Shown here in pieces: positions 23,773-37,351 of a stretch of DNA of 64,000 nucleotides. The stretch is from Phycomyces nitens. Taxonomy: Eukaryota; Mucoromycota; Mucoromycetes; Mucorales; Phycomycetaceae. The stretch covers positions 1,426,001 to 1,490,000 of the forward strand of contig JAHRBC010000005.1 of NCBI GenBank assembly GCA_022702545.1, read 5' to 3'. The notes under the pieces are model-generated. The model was not told the DNA's origin. It was given only the letters and a program-made list of their open reading frames with translations, and did not search any database. Each line of letters begins with the position of its first letter. Position 1 is the stretch's first letter. The position numbers and the translations under genes were made by a program.

Positions 23773-26700
23773 TTAGAAGTGATCAGCTCTATCATTCTGG
23801 GAAGCAATTGTAATCAAACGCCGGAGCCGTTTCAGGTTTAACTAATTAATTTATCGTCATGTCAGTCAATAGAACCATACGATATGTTAAATACGAACCC
23901 ATGAAGGCATATAGGACTGAGGTACAATCTCCCGGACGACTGGTATCTCAAAGGGGTTTGTCATGTCATCAATCATGACAGGATCCAGCAGCAGCACATC
24001 GCTCTTGTCGCCACTGACATGAGATGCCACTGCTTTGAGAATTTCAGGTTTTATTGGCGTCTATTTCCCAAAAATTAATATTACATCCCACAATTCAACC
24101 ATTTCTCTAATAGCTCTCACCTCATAGTCTGCCACATGGTATTGTGAGATTAATTTCTGAATCTGTGTAGGTGAAAGGACCCAGCATACATCATAAATGT
24201 TCTCAATGTCTTCCAATGTAGCCTAGATTATTAGACTGATTAGTGCCAGGCTTCAGTAATTTTGCTATTACCTTTTTGAATTGCAACAGTTTAGTACACT
24301 GCATCAAATGCTCCAATTGAAGAGTTCCTTCTGGTATATCATGGCTCTTGCACCATTCCTCAATACGAGTAAGATTATATTGGATTTGCATGGCTAGATA
24401 GCTTGGTTAGTATATGTATGCACTATATTATAATTGATTCGTTTGTCTTACCTCGCTTCCATGAACAAAAGTTCTTTCTCATCAACAAATCATTGAATGC
24501 AGTTACACCAAGAAGCTTGAGAATTTCTGTCAGTACTTGAGTAGCAATGCTTTGTTCAATGTAATAGCACTTCATTGTGCGCCAGATCTTGTTCAAGAAG
24601 TTGAAAAGATCGTCCATGCTATAGGTTGGCTTTGCTGCACCAGCCAAGATCTTGTTGAAGAATCTTCCAGAGTCACTAGTGATGAAGCCGGGAAGAGACT
24701 GTCCTTCTACGACGGCCGGGACTACCATCTTACTGAGACGCTTCTTCATCTCCTTCATCCAGGTGTGGAAGATATTGTCTTCAAGGCACTGCATTTCAAA
24801 CTTGACAGTTGTTGCCAGCTTCTCAAACTCATGCCATCCTACAGGTCGGCGGCCGTTTGTACTATTGTTCAGCATCTCTTGCTCCATCTCAACCTCTGCT
24901 ATACAGATGAGAGACACCAATTCATGAACATTCGTCAACCAAAAGGCGCATGGTACCACGGATTCGTCTCCAGTGAAACTCTAAAGTGGATTATTGTAAG
25001 ACTAAAGAGATCCAAAATTGGGTCAAGCATTGTTTTACCAAACACTGTTTTTGGATCGTGTCCATAACGGTGAACAACAGACGTTCTGATTCCCCAATGT
25101 AGCCAAGCTGCCACATTTGAGTAACACATAGGCCAATGGTGTGAGCTGGAAAGAAAATCTCCTTTTGAGAAGGCGGGTTCTGGAGACTAGGCAAAGGCAT
25201 CTTTAGGGCCTTTATGAGTCCCTCGAGAATCTCTTCCTGGAGACTCTCTTCATCCCTAAGGATGTTTCCAATCTATACGATTACCAAGATTAATTAGTTT
25301 CAAAGCGTCAATCAAGAGAGAGAAAAAGGCCCATTACTCACTTCTTCCGATAAATCTTCTTCCGCATCGCTTGTCATACCACTCATGATTCCACTGAAAG
25401 GACCGATAGACGTAGGACGAGGGTTTTTAGTAAGAAGTTCGGCCTTGCGAATATTGTCGATCGATGTCTTTGGCCGATGGTCAATGGCATCTGCAGCACT
25501 ATTGCGGCGAATCTTCCGGTTGATAGGTACACCCGCCGGGGATTGGCTGCGTGGTTCTTGTACTGGTGCCTTTTTGTCCCTCGATTCGAGCTGTCTGACT
25601 GGTGAAGGCGACATGCTACGAAGCCCGTTGTTTGTAGGAGACAAGCTTCGAATGTTTGAAATAGACTGCTGTCTGCGAGGTGTGTTCATTACTTGAGCAA
25701 GCTGTGATTTGAGTGCAACAATCTGGCTCTTGAACTCTGCCACTTCAGACTCATCAGCAGCATTGAGGCTCTGTTCTTTTGCAAGCTCTACTTCCCTTTG
25801 GAGGCGAGCATTCTCTTCCTTTTGAGCATTGAGTTGGTCTGTCAGGAGTGTGATTTCGCGGTTCTGAGCCTTTACTTTCTCTAGAACCGTACGGTGTTCA
25901 CTAAACAGACCATCCTTCTCAGCCTGGAGAGACTCCCATTGTGCTTGTGGAACTGTGGGCTCAAGTAGCTTGACCTCCAATGCCTTTGCTCTTCTTTCCA
26001 CCTTCTCGTGCTTCTCTTTCCACAGTCTTATCTGAGACTCTAGCTGATTGGATTTCTCAAACATGGTCTTCTTTTCGTCTCTTAGGGCTGTCATGCCTTG
26101 AGTCAGCTCGACAACCTTGCTTTCGAGTTTATAGGACACTTCTTGCAAATGGTTGACTGAACGAGCATCATGCTTCAACTGCAACAGCTTTTTGCGTGCC
26201 ACTCGTCTGCGAACACACGACTGCAAGTAAACCACCCGCTCGCGCTGTGATTTATAGTATTTGCGTGCCATCCTAATAGGTTTATGGGTCAGCACACAGC
26301 TTGTCAACTTCATTATAAACATACCATCCTCTGACAACGCGTTGGATTTGGATAGCAGCATTGGTCTCTCTTACAGAAGAAAAGTTGCGGCGAGCAATGT
26401 ATCCACGAGCAGCTAATGGGAATCGTCAGCACTCACAACTCACCATGGACCCCATGTGTATATCTTACCTGTCTGGATCTTGAGTACAGCCTGCTGCTTT
26501 GACAAGTATTCCTTGCGAGCTGCATATCTACGCCAGTTCTTTTGGATGGTAATACATGCCTGTTCCTCTCGAAGAGCTTGCATTTTGGTACCTGCAGCCA
26601 ACCGCCGAGAAACACACTGCAATCTCAAGGCCAGATCGCGCATACGTACATAGCGAGTATGATAGATAAAGCGACGCATGTTTTTTTGAAGAAGAACGGC

Positions 26701-27861
26701 ACAGGCAGTGTATTTATCAGACCTAAGTTTCTCAAGATATGCCAGCTTAAATAGGAAAAACAGATCAGTATATTTGCAGGCCATCCTTTAACCAAACCTA
26801 CCTGTCCAGCACGGAAAAAGATCTTTGTTGTACCAATCTGGTACTTGTCCTCTTCCGCTATCGAAGTATTCAAGATCTTTGTACAAAGCTCTCTAATGTC
26901 AGGCTTTAGTCTTGGATCCCAATCGCTAGAAGACACCAGGGCATAGTAACGATCAGCAAATTCTTCAAATGTCCAGCGAGATGGATAACCAGCACAACTG
27001 ATCCGAATCGTCTCCAATACACCACACGCACGCAATTGAGAGAGAACCATGTTTGGCTCAAATCCCCAGGAAACCTTGGCTTCATTGGGTTTGATACAAC
27101 GAATGTAATGTACATTTGTATGGCCAATGGTGTCCATGAGATTGATCAGAGAAAGCTGAAAATGGCTTGTTAGCAGCAACCAAACAATCCTTGGACCAGA
27201 GTCCTTACCTTGAAGATGGAACCGAGTGTAGGCTTTCGGACAACCATGCTCATACGCTTGTTATTCTCTGGCTAATTAAAAAAAAGAGAGGGGGGACATT
27301 GCTTAATACAAGTGTTCCAGGATACAAAAGAATATTCATCTTACTGTTGGCACTGGATTGTTTGCAGCTGCCTTGTCAAGGACATCTGTCAGGAACTCAA
27401 ACTCGGACTCTTGCAATAGTGCAAGATGCTCATCAGGAACCGAGTCCTTGTTCTTATCCAAAAAGTTTTCGGCTTCGTATTGTACATCATGAGCATAATG
27501 CGCAATAGTAAAGGCATTGTTGGAGAATCGAGGCTTCTTAAAGTGGCTTTTGAAGTTTTGATTGTCAAAGTTGGAGTAGAGTTTTTGGATGAAGCCTTGG
27601 TCGGATCCAGAAGGAAGACGAGATTCCTAGAAAGTCCACATAACTTAGGAAAAAATGCGACCAAGACACCCAATTTCTCAAATACCTCATCGAGCAGGGA
27701 CAAGATACCAAGCTTTGCCTCAATGAGCTCAATACACTTTTGGTTGTCGCTAAAGTCAATGAATGTCCAGTTGATCTTCTCGCGAACATATTCTTCTTGC
27801 TCAAGTTTAAATACGTGTTGATTGAACTGATATAGATAGAAATGTTTAATCTTTGGATCTC

Positions 27862-27908
<47 letters not shown>

Positions 27909-29709
27909 GTCTCCTACCTGCTGCTGGAGCTTCTCGTTTGCATAATTGATACAAAACTGCTCAAAGGAATTCTTTTTAAAGTGCTCAAAACCATAGATAT
28001 CCAGGACACCAATAAAGTTTGTAACCCTAGACATGTCTGGACAAGACAGACTGTCGTTTGTGACACACACAAGCCAATCGAACAAATTGGCATAGATGTA
28101 TTTTGCAACAGAGTCCTTTACCACATTGGCCTGGGTTGGATTGAGATTAGTTACGATTTTTTCTGAACGAGTGACAATCTGTTTTCGAACGATCCATTTT
28201 CTGAATTCGGCTGTACTGATGCCCAAGAGACGGGTTGCCGCCAAGAGTGCAGGATCACTGTCAGAGAGCATGGCATCACCACGTCCAGTAATCTGGATGT
28301 TACCAATATGAAGAAGAGCAGCAAGGATACGGAAGATCTTCCATTGGAGCTGGACTGACAGACCAACTGTCGACAGAGCTCTCTGGGTCACTTCGAATTC
28401 AGCAGCATCATCTACACCAGGGACCGTTCCACTTCCACTCTGGTTGAGATAGTGATATCTGCTATAGTCACCCAGATCAAGCTCTTTCTTTTCAGACGAT
28501 GGAGCACCTGCGCAGAGCTAAAGGAATGTCTCTTTTGTGTCAAAAAGTACACCCGACTAAATACAACCCAGTTTGTCTTACCTGGTAAAATATGTGGTAG
28601 TTTCTCTCAATCTCTGGCTGGAAGATCAGTCTGGACCGTTCCAATAGATATGTTCTAATCTTGGCTCCAATAATGTTGGCTCCTTCATCGAATTGAATTT
28701 CCATATACTTTCCAAAGCGAGAACTATTGTCGTTACGAGTGGTTTTGGCGTTACCAAAGGCCTCCATGATGGGATTGGTGGCTAGAAACAAACAAAATAA
28801 AATACCACATACTCAACAAATGTTCCTCATTTCTGAAATATACACAATCAAATATTACCCAAGATCTGCTCCTCAACCTCTGTCATCCCTCCATCCACCT
28901 TCTTCTTCTTTCCCACTGATTCCTGGTCGTCCGCAGTGGCAAAGTAACGCATAATATATTTTGCACTCACTGTCTTACCAGCACCACTAAATAGCTTTTC
29001 AGGTCAGCCAATGGCCAATGGTGTCTGCAGGGATAACTTACCTCTCTCCAGACACAACAATCGTCTGATTTGTCTGTTCTCTAATCATACACCGATAGGC
29101 ATCTTCTGCAATTGCAAACAAATGAGGTTCTAATTCACCACGTCGTCTGCCAGAATATTGCTGTACAATGTCTGGATCATAAAGAGCAACTCGATCAAAA
29201 GGGTTCATGGCAATCAGCACAATTCCAGAGTATGTGTAGATGAGATGCTGGATGTATCGCGTGCGAATTGTATTGAGAACTAGGTATGGTCGTCAGTACC
29301 ATATCGAATATTAAAGCAATGATGTTGTCCTACCAGCAGGTTCATTGAGGTAACTGAGGTTTGTGAGATCATCGGTATACTCCATCCTTGGGGGGTTTCT
29401 GAGGGGTGGAAGCTTTGCTCCATTATCACTCTCGATCTCTTTCATGGTGGCCTCGAATATATGCTCCTGCACTGACAAGTTAGAAATCTATCCAACAAGT
29501 TGTGTGCGGAGATGCCAGCCAAGAGAGCTCCGCAATGGCAAATGTACCTTTTGGTCAGTGTCATCTTCAAAGACAAGACGAACTTTGTCTCCAGACGTGC
29601 TGGCCGAGATGCAGGTTGCAGAGACCCATGCTTCCTTTTCGTCTGTGAACCAGGCCTTGGTTCCTTTTGTGTATACTTGTACTGCCTGTGATGCGGTGGG
29701 ACTTGCCAT
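23773..29709 (-). CDS. Class V myosin heavy chain, paralogue 1
   Basis: Actin-based motor for vesicle and organelle transport to growth sites. The start ATG is at 29709. In order: an SH3-like N-terminus ([14 protein letters not shown]); a motor with P-loop GESGAGKT (split by an intron inside the Ser codon near 29039/28986), switch blocks around [15 protein letters not shown] and LDIYGFEHF, and the actin-binding HYIRCIKPN; six IQ motifs (about 26760-26230); a coiled coil (about 26200-25700); a Ser/Pro-rich linker; and a DIL cargo-binding domain (about 24960-23900). The last exon (23841-23773) encodes LNLKRLRRL and ends at TAA. Length is roughly 1,550-1,600 residues, usual for the class. It contains a TC microsatellite in one intron. 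It lies inside the inverted-repeat interior; a close paralogue on the same strand lies at 56913-62843. Confidence 0.93.
27865..27903. repeat. TC dinucleotide microsatellite in a myosin V intron
   Basis: About 19 TC units. On the coding strand it is an AG tract just after the donor of the intron that follows the exon ending [10 protein letters not shown]. The tract is likely length-variable. Confidence 0.85.
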
Positions 29710-31826
29710 CCTGTGTGGAGTGGATTCTACGCTATTCTCTACGGGTGATACTGCGCGTATTTTCTATTGTCAAGAGGCGATCTAGTCTTTGGGTTGAGTG
29801 GTTGATTAGAAAGCGAGATGCGATGGAGAGCGATCAGAGAAATAAGACAGCAGAAAGAAACAAAGACTTTAGAGTTTAAAGGATCAAAAGGGAGCGTGAG
29901 CGGAGAGAGGCGGAGTTGTCTATCCACTGAGAAAGTGGGTGTGACGTAGCATTTATAATCTATAAACTTGGTTTACATGGCACTATATAAACACTTGTTC
30001 TCGAGACATAGGAATATGACTAGTGGGGCTGGTGGGCTATATCACCACCACAGTCTTGGGACATGGCGGGTATTTAATCCAAAGATACAATGGTTGCCGG
30101 GGAAACACAGTGTCTTCCGTTCCAGGTGACACAGGATATCAATATGGCGCTTGTATTTACACTCTATAAACATATTCTCCTGCCAAACTAGGGTATGCAG
30201 TCACTCTGTGATTATAAGTATTGAATGGGGTGTCGAAATGAAAGGCATGTATATATTTATATATATAAAAAGATGTAAGGCAGGAGTAAAGTGTCAATAG
30301 GTTGTATTTAGGTTATCAGGCAATTTGGATCGACTGTGTGTTTATGTAGAGCTTATATGGTCTATCTGTACGACTCTCTTGGATCACAGCAAATGATGAT
30401 AAAAAACAATTCATCTTACAGTGGCTCCAGTGCTAATTTTCGTTTCAACTTGCCAAATTTACTTTTACATCACCAAAAGCGGTTAATAAAGCTAGTGATA
30501 CGTCACAAGGTTCAAACTATTGAGTACTCTCAGCAGAGGTTGCTATGACTACAAGTTGAATTTAGTCTGGTTTAGCATTACCCTACGGACAGACCTCTCA
30601 AGCCCTAATCAAAACAATAGTCTCACTATACATACCAAGTCTAATCACGCAATACACTCTTGCAGTATTAAATAAAAGTAATAATAATAATCGTTTTTAT
30701 TTTTCGTCAAGACTCATGTGTAAACCAATCATAAAGTGTTGTAAAAGACAGAATCCCACCTAATGTCAATGAAATTTAAAAGGAATGTCATGGTGTCCAT
30801 GAGGTAAATTCTTGTTTGAATAGTGGCCATGATATCAGGCTCCAGTTTGCGTGGCAATAGACTTGACGTTTTGCTACTGCCTTATCGTGGCCACTCCTAT
30901 GCTTCATGGACATTTACATATCACTTGAACCGAGTTCTTCTTGTTTACCTCTCTCTATGTCTGGACTGCCCTAACCTCTCTTTGGTACCCAACAAATCCT
31001 CCTCATTGATTTCACTGAACTCGTCCTGCTTGGCACCACTTTTTCCGCTCTTTGGACGTGACGTACCATTGGCGATGTGTCTTGGATGTCCAACCCTTGT
31101 CGTATACTATTCTTGCTTTATTTCGGATTGACTACCATTCACTCATTTTAACCACCTTGGTGGAGTCACTTTGTATCTGGTAAATATTTTTGGGGGGCTA
31201 TTTGGTAGCTACTGGAGTATGGTATATGTTTTAGTCAAATACTGAAATAACACTTTACATACAATAAAAAGATGTCTGTCTTGGATATTCGGTAATGGTA
31301 CTGCTTTGATTGTAATTCTCGGTGTAATATAGACGCAAGGGAATTTTGACAGTTAAATAACGAAATGATATTGTCCTCTTACTAAAAATTACTCTTGTAA
31401 CTTTTCTAATAAGATATAGTCAAAACGACCTATAAATTTTAGTGGCCAGTTTAGCGTAACAAGTTTGCACGTCTAAAATCATGATAAACAAAGTCTTTCT
31501 CGTTTATTTAAGGCTATTTCATAGTGTCTAGAAAAGAGTTCTAAAGGCAAATTATTCACATACATTTGCTCTGGTCCGTATTCTTAATAATGAAGACCAG
31601 CGTATAATAGCCCCTTCTTCAAGAGCACAAAGTGTTTGCTGTCAAACCAAGTGTTGACTCTCATGCCCCTCACGATCTTTTCTCAGCATAAATGTAGTGA
31701 TAATGAAAGCACTACTTGAATTCAAATGTTACACGATCATACAATACAAATGTGGCACTTTATAGAGTTACACTATGAGCAATACCCAGGCACAAAATAA
31801 AAGTACTTGGTTTCCAAACCCTTTTA
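29710..31826. other. Intergenic region upstream of myosin V gene 1
   Basis: It contains the myosin promoter region and AT-rich DNA. The longest open frame (30823-31131, plus) has no signal, splice support or family likeness and I do not call it a gene. Confidence 0.5.
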
Positions 31827-32516
31827 TTAATGGTCACCTAACACCAAGAAGCGATTCTGATGCAATCCAAAGGATTCAATTAAGGCAATTCCAGCACAAT
31901 TTCCTCGAGGCAAGCTCAAGAATGGGCCCCAAGACAGAACGATGATAGACTGAATAACTATTATTAGATAGAGAAAGTGTAAATATCCAGTCATAAAACC
32001 GTTGTAAAGCACTATATATATTTAAAAAAAGAAAGATTAAAGTATTCTCCATGTTAAACATATTTCCGCTAATTCACCTTCGTTCTTAAGAATAAGCTAG
32101 ACTTTACAGTGGTTAACTGAAACGCGTTCCAGAAACTCTGATGGTTGATTTGTTTTATTAAACTACTTGCCAAACACCTAACAGCTTTGAAAATTACTAC
32201 ACCCCAAATATTGTACATTGATGCAATAAAGAAGATTATATTGATATCCTAAAATAATACCAAAAAAAGCTTTACTCTGAATCCGATGCCACAAGGGACC
32301 TCGGCCGGTCATACTTTTGTTCTACTTACTATGTGTCAAACACACAATGTTTGGCTTGTCAATTCTTGTTAGGAGAGAAAAGGGATTATATCTGGATTTT
32401 CCCAAGTCAACTTTGTGAGACTCTTGAAGATTTCTGATTACATTTAAAATTGATTGGTTTGGGTAAGAACTCCTCTTTGGGTTTAACACTTCATCAACAA
32501 GCTGCCTTCTAACCAC
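31827..32516 (-). CDS. Possible small multi-exon gene, function unknown
   Basis: Three open segments on the minus strand are bounded by plausible splice sites. The first (about 32516-32330) reads LVDEVLNPKRSSYPNQSIL and ends before GTAAGTAG. The second, after TTATTTTAG, reads IIFFIASMYNIWGVVIFK. The third, after a TATATATAG acceptor (about 31999), stays open in two frames. I could not fix the phase between them. The middle and last parts are hydrophobic enough for membrane segments. Start codon unknown; could be a decayed gene. Confidence 0.3.
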
Positions 32517-33136
32517 ATGTGAAAGAAGTCGCTCTTAAAAGAGACAGACCAGTATCTTAACATACTGCATTTTTGAGAAAAGACAGATGAATTAAAAGCT
32601 CTCATTCTAGATACCAATCTATCTTTACCTGGTCCTTGGATAAAAAAATAGCTTGACATCTACAAAATTTGCAATGTCTCCAAACTTGAATTGCTCTGCA
32701 ATACTTTTTAGCACGGAGATACCGCCAAATATTTCTTTATCGTGTTCAGAATTGATCTTTGTCATGTTCATATTTAATAAAATGGCCAGAAACCTCTAAA
32801 AATAACACCTCAATGTTATATAAAAAAGACAGTCTATATATATATATCATCGGCCAGGTACACATAGCATTCATTTTTTTTTCTCTTGGGGATTTTGACA
32901 TTGACAAGAGAGGTTTTTCTCCAGGAAAGCAACTGAATTTGTTTTTTTTGATCATCTGATTCTGATAAATAAACTCCCAGGATCTCCAAAGATGATACAG
33001 TTAATCTGTTTCTACTTATTCACTTTGCGTCGGGTCAATAGTCGACTGGTGCATACAAAGTCTTTATCAAGCAAAGTCAGTCATTTGACATAGTTATTTT
33101 CTTTACACTGTAAGTGACTCTATCAATCTAAGGAGC
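32517..33136. other. Intergenic, no feature recognised
   Basis: AT-rich sequence with short TA runs; no supported gene. Confidence 0.5.
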
Positions 33137-33355
33137 ATGTCTTTCATCGATTACATCGGGTTTTACGCCGGCACGTTCATTTTTATAATTGTTGCAAATG
33201 TCTTTATGGAAACAAGGCTTCCAGGATTTTTTCTTCTTCCCAGGAGACTACATCGTTTTGGGAGGACTTTGATGACGAGAATCATTAACGATATTTATAA
33301 GATACTCTCAACAATAGACAATATTCATCCTATGCCTGATAGTATAAAGTGTTAA
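33137..33355 (+). CDS. Possible 72-residue membrane protein, unrecognised
   Basis: The ATG-started frame opens with one strongly hydrophobic stretch (YIGFYAGTFIFIIVANVF), followed by a basic, mainly hydrophilic part. It could be a small single-pass protein or a chance frame. No family recognised and no splice sites seen. Confidence 0.3.
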   Translation: MSFIDYIGFYAGTFIFIIVANVFMETRLPGFFLLPRRLHRFGRTLMTRIINDIYKILSTIDNIHPMPDSIKC

Positions 33356-34972
33356 ATTTTGTTATTGAATACTATATATTCTTGGCATACTTGCTTTCTT
33401 TTTGTTGATGGTCGTGCTTGATTCTGTGAAATGTATTTTACGTGTCATGCCATTATCATCTATTAATGATAATTGCTACAAATATGCTGTATTGTCATAG
33501 CAACATTGGCAGTTGACAAGATGTTTTTGGTGACATGAATAATATAAATTGGCTTATACTCAAAAGGTGTCCGATATCTTATATTCGTTGGCTCTTCTTG
33601 TGTATGTTAATTATGCTCCTTTATATAAGAAGGTTTGTAATGTGGTAGGCATGCAATCAAAATTAAATTACTTTACTTCTTGCTCTTTTCTCCACTACGA
33701 GGATACTGTTAAGTTGAGACAACAGAAAGCATGAAAGGGACAGTTTCAACTAATAGCTAGCAATCCATACTTGATAATGTTTGTATGGTCCACATAATAT
33801 GTTCTTCAATCCAAACATTAATAACATTCTGGTGTGTCGATTTACTCACTGGCCAAAATCAGATGTTTTGTATGTGCCTAAACCAAAACAATCATAAATC
33901 TCCTATCTCTATTAGAATGTCATAAAGTTGGACTTTTAGTAATTGATCCGATATTAGACCCATGTCTTTTATTGGCAGCAAACATCATGAAGCGCTGAAG
34001 CAAAGAGGTGTTTAAAGGTGAAAAGTCTGGATTCAATCAGTGTAGATATTGGGACCATTAGTTTCATTTTCTTTTACTGCGAATTAATCATTGGCCAATG
34101 ATTCTTAATGAAAACACTATCTTTTCTAAATGCGAAACTTTGCCAAGGACTCTTTATATAGACTTTTTTTTTAAAATGGTAGCGCACAGAGATTCAATGT
34201 AAGCATGTTTCAATACTAATATTCTTTGATATTATAAGAAAACTAACGAAACACCCTTTGCATATTGTCGTATCGATTCTGTCATCCAAAGTAGCCTCAG
34301 AATACTTGGCAAACATAAACAATGCTAGTTGTTGATCATAAAAAAAGTAACGAATTATAAAGGGCTCTAATGGTGTCTGTAAAAAGCAGAGGAATTGTAT
34401 GGTGCAAAATACATTTTGTACAGGGCTTCCAGAAATCAATGTTGCAGCTTTAGAGGCTTTATAATATAAAACATACAAGATAACAAACTTGTTATTAATG
34501 AGGTCTAATTCATAGAAATGTATTTTAATTAATAAATACGGCCTGTCAATATTTATCGGCTAGCACTCTAGTTTCACCAAATGCACGACAACTTGTGTAC
34601 GACAACGTTTTACCAAAGAAGTATGTTTTTTTTGGTTTCACCAAAAATAGAAAATAAAAATTCTCGACAAAACGAGTGACGTATGATTTTAAAGGATCCA
34701 CCCTACTTGACCGTGCATAATCTTGATCTTTTTCTTTTCCATACTTGTGCGTATTGATCATGAATTCAATATAATTAAGCACTTTTTTAACCGTATAAAA
34801 AATACTCGCATGTTTCAAGGATTCCTAAAAGTCATCTTTAATTAGCCGTTATCTCAGCTGTGACGCATCATAACAGGTGCAAATAGTGACTCGTAAAAGC
34901 GACAGGAATTTCTGCAACGCTACATGCAGATTCAGCGGGAAAAAAACCCCCTCATCAACCAAACCGGAAGTA
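33356..34972. other. Intergenic, no feature recognised
   Basis: AT-rich DNA with only short frames. The last 200 bp presumably include the cyclin promoter. Confidence 0.5.
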
Positions 34973-36280
34973 ATGATTGATCAGGCAAGAATCAAAGCTG
35001 TAGATCATTCATCCCTAGATGATCTAAAGTCATTTTGACTTCAACTCATCATCCTGACTTATTTGCTACCCAGTGGTTTTTTACCAAAGAGGAGCTTCTC
35101 GATACGCCTAGTATACTAGACGGACTTTCTTATGAACAGGAGCAAATGGACCGCACAAAAGGGTGTCATTACTTGCTTGCTGTTGGAGCAAAACTGAATC
35201 TGTAAGTCCACCTATTAGAGGGGATCATGTTTTCTCTCTCTATATACCTGTGCTCCACCTGTAACGGATTCGTCTTATTTCGTATCGGGTTGTGAACAGT
35301 CCACAGCTTGTCTTGGTAACAGCATCCACCTTCTTCCATCGATTCTTCATGCGACAGTCTATTAGACGCTTCCATGTCTATGTAAGCTCATCTCTCGATG
35401 GGAAGAGATGAGGTTGATTGACATAAAAACATCCCAACAGGATATTGCAGCAACCAGTCTCTTTGTGGCTACAAAGGTTGAAGAGAATGCACGACGCCTA
35501 AAAGATTTTGTGAATGCGTGTGCTCAAAAGGCCCAAAAGAATGATAGGCTTACTCTAGATGAGAATTCAAAGGTTAGTAAGATAAGCTTTGAGAAAAGAG
35601 AGAAGAAGAGGGGGAAAAGGAAAGCAAAGAATATATACATATATACATATCCTTCAACTGATGTCATCAATGTTTATGCTTGTGAACTCTTAGGATTTTA
35701 TCAAATGGAAGGACACCATGCTTCATTATGAAACCATCCTGTTGAAAACCCTTTGCTTTGATCTCTCGGTAGAGCATCCACATACTAATCTGCTAAACCT
35801 ACAGACCCAATTGAATGGTATGGTACTGTGTACCTCTGATGGTTCATTATCTAACCGAGATCATATAGTACCTGATGCATGTGTTCGTAGAGCTTGGATC
35901 TTATTATTTCAGAGGTAAATTAGTACATAATATGTCTGGATTCTTTGGCCAACAGAAATTTCTTCAGCCTTGGCTCTCCCATTTGTGTACTTTATCGACC
36001 AAAGGTAATAGCTGCAGCTGCTCTTTTGATTTCGGCCCATCTTTCTGGGGAGGAGATTGCAGAAAGGCGGTGGAAGGATGTAGATGTGGATATTGGGCAA
36101 GTGCATGGTAAGTGATTCATCGTACCAAAGACTGGGCTTCTTTATGTTTAATAACCATGGGTTTCAGAGCTGGCAGCCGAGATGCTAGAATATTATGTTG
36201 ACCATTATTTGAAGAAAACTGCTCAATCGCCACATCCCTCTCAAGTATTACAACACTCTTCATTCAATGGATCACAATAG
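34973..36280 (+). CDS. CTK2/cyclin T/K-like transcriptional cyclin
   Basis: Cyclin partner of a transcriptional CDK (CTDK-I/P-TEFb type) that phosphorylates the RNA polymerase II tail. Eight exons join in frame (34973-34984, 35074-35201, 35300-35381, 35441-35572, 35694-35817, 35869-35914, 35956-36107, 36168-36280) to 262 residues. The cyclin box begins WFFTKEELLDTPS and continues GLSYEQEQ, FFHRFFMRQS and FVATKVEENARRLKDFV, the hallmark of cyclins T, K and L. The second fold contains TILLKTLCFDLSVEHPH and VIAAAALLISAHLSG. The start is inferred: a four-codon exon (MIDQ) followed by CAG|GCAAG, a GC-AG intron, is the only join I found that keeps frame into QWFFTKEEL. Only a short C-terminal tail follows the cyclin folds. 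Confidence 0.85.
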
Positions 36281-37351
36281 CTGCAACAAGAGTACATGCA
36301 TGCTTCCCAGGCGAACTTAACCACAGATTGAACAGCTTTTTCCTAAACCTGAGCCACAATCGCCTGCTTGTAAAAAAATAGTTTCTTCATATATAGTGCC
36401 TCTCTCGCCTCATCAGTTTTTCTTCTTCTTCTTTTCTTTTCTTTCTCATCTGCTAAATTAGCAGACCCCCACCATCCACAGCCATGTCTTGTGTGTAATA
36501 TATAGCATTACCACTTGGATCTGATCCAGTCTGGAAATTTTTCCTCTTTCTTTGTTTGCTCTTTAAACCTACTGTTATTATACTATTATTATTATTATTA
36601 TTATTATTATTTGGCTTTATGCATGCGCGTAATGGCAATGTAACTGTTGTGTAAAGTCAAATATAGATCAAGTACGATGCAAAATAGAAAATGAAGAAAC
36701 AGCCATGGACAATGGGGGGTATTTTTTTTGGGTGGCTACTCATTATTAGATTCTAGCATCATATTTTTAAAAATACAATGCTTGCTTTCTTTATGCTCCC
36801 AATTCATTCTAATATACATACATACATATATGTGGTGTCATCAATACATGGGTATAAAAGAGGCACCAAAAATGTCTTTGTCTTGGAAAATAATACAATC
36901 TCCCTAGTATACGCTCGTCGATTAGTCTGTACTCCTTTGTGGACAGTATACAATATACTTCTCAGACAAATAAAATAAATAAAAACGCTCAGGGTAAAAC
37001 AGCAACCCTTTTAGCCTTTATTTACGAAAAACCACTTTTATTGATTATTGGTAAAGATATTTATACCATTAGAGTCCAAAAAACGCATATTGATTATTCA
37101 ATCTTAGCCATGTATAAATATGGATTGGCTTTTTTATCCCTTGGAATAAAAGCCATTGGAGCTTTTCATATTTTGTTTCCTCTATACAGTCTTCTTAATC
37201 CTCCATGTGTTTCTAATGGTAGTTCGCTCGAGTCTACCGAGTCTAGATTTGGTATGTTTTCTCCAATGTAAATAATGAGTTTATAACATTAGCATAGACT
37301 CGCTCAAATCCATTATTTTGAGTTATTGGACATGGAATACTATCTTGGTCT
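36281..37351. other. Intergenic region with (ATT)9 tract; possible 5' exons of the TBC gene
   Basis: An (ATT)9 microsatellite is at 36585-36611. A 110-codon open frame (36939-37271, plus) with hydrophobic segments ends near a GTAAAT and may be a 5' exon of the next gene, but I could not join it in frame. Confidence 0.4.

Noticed and set aside
30823..31131. 102-codon open frame on the plus strand
   Set aside because: No signal, motif, splice support or family likeness; composition is not convincing.
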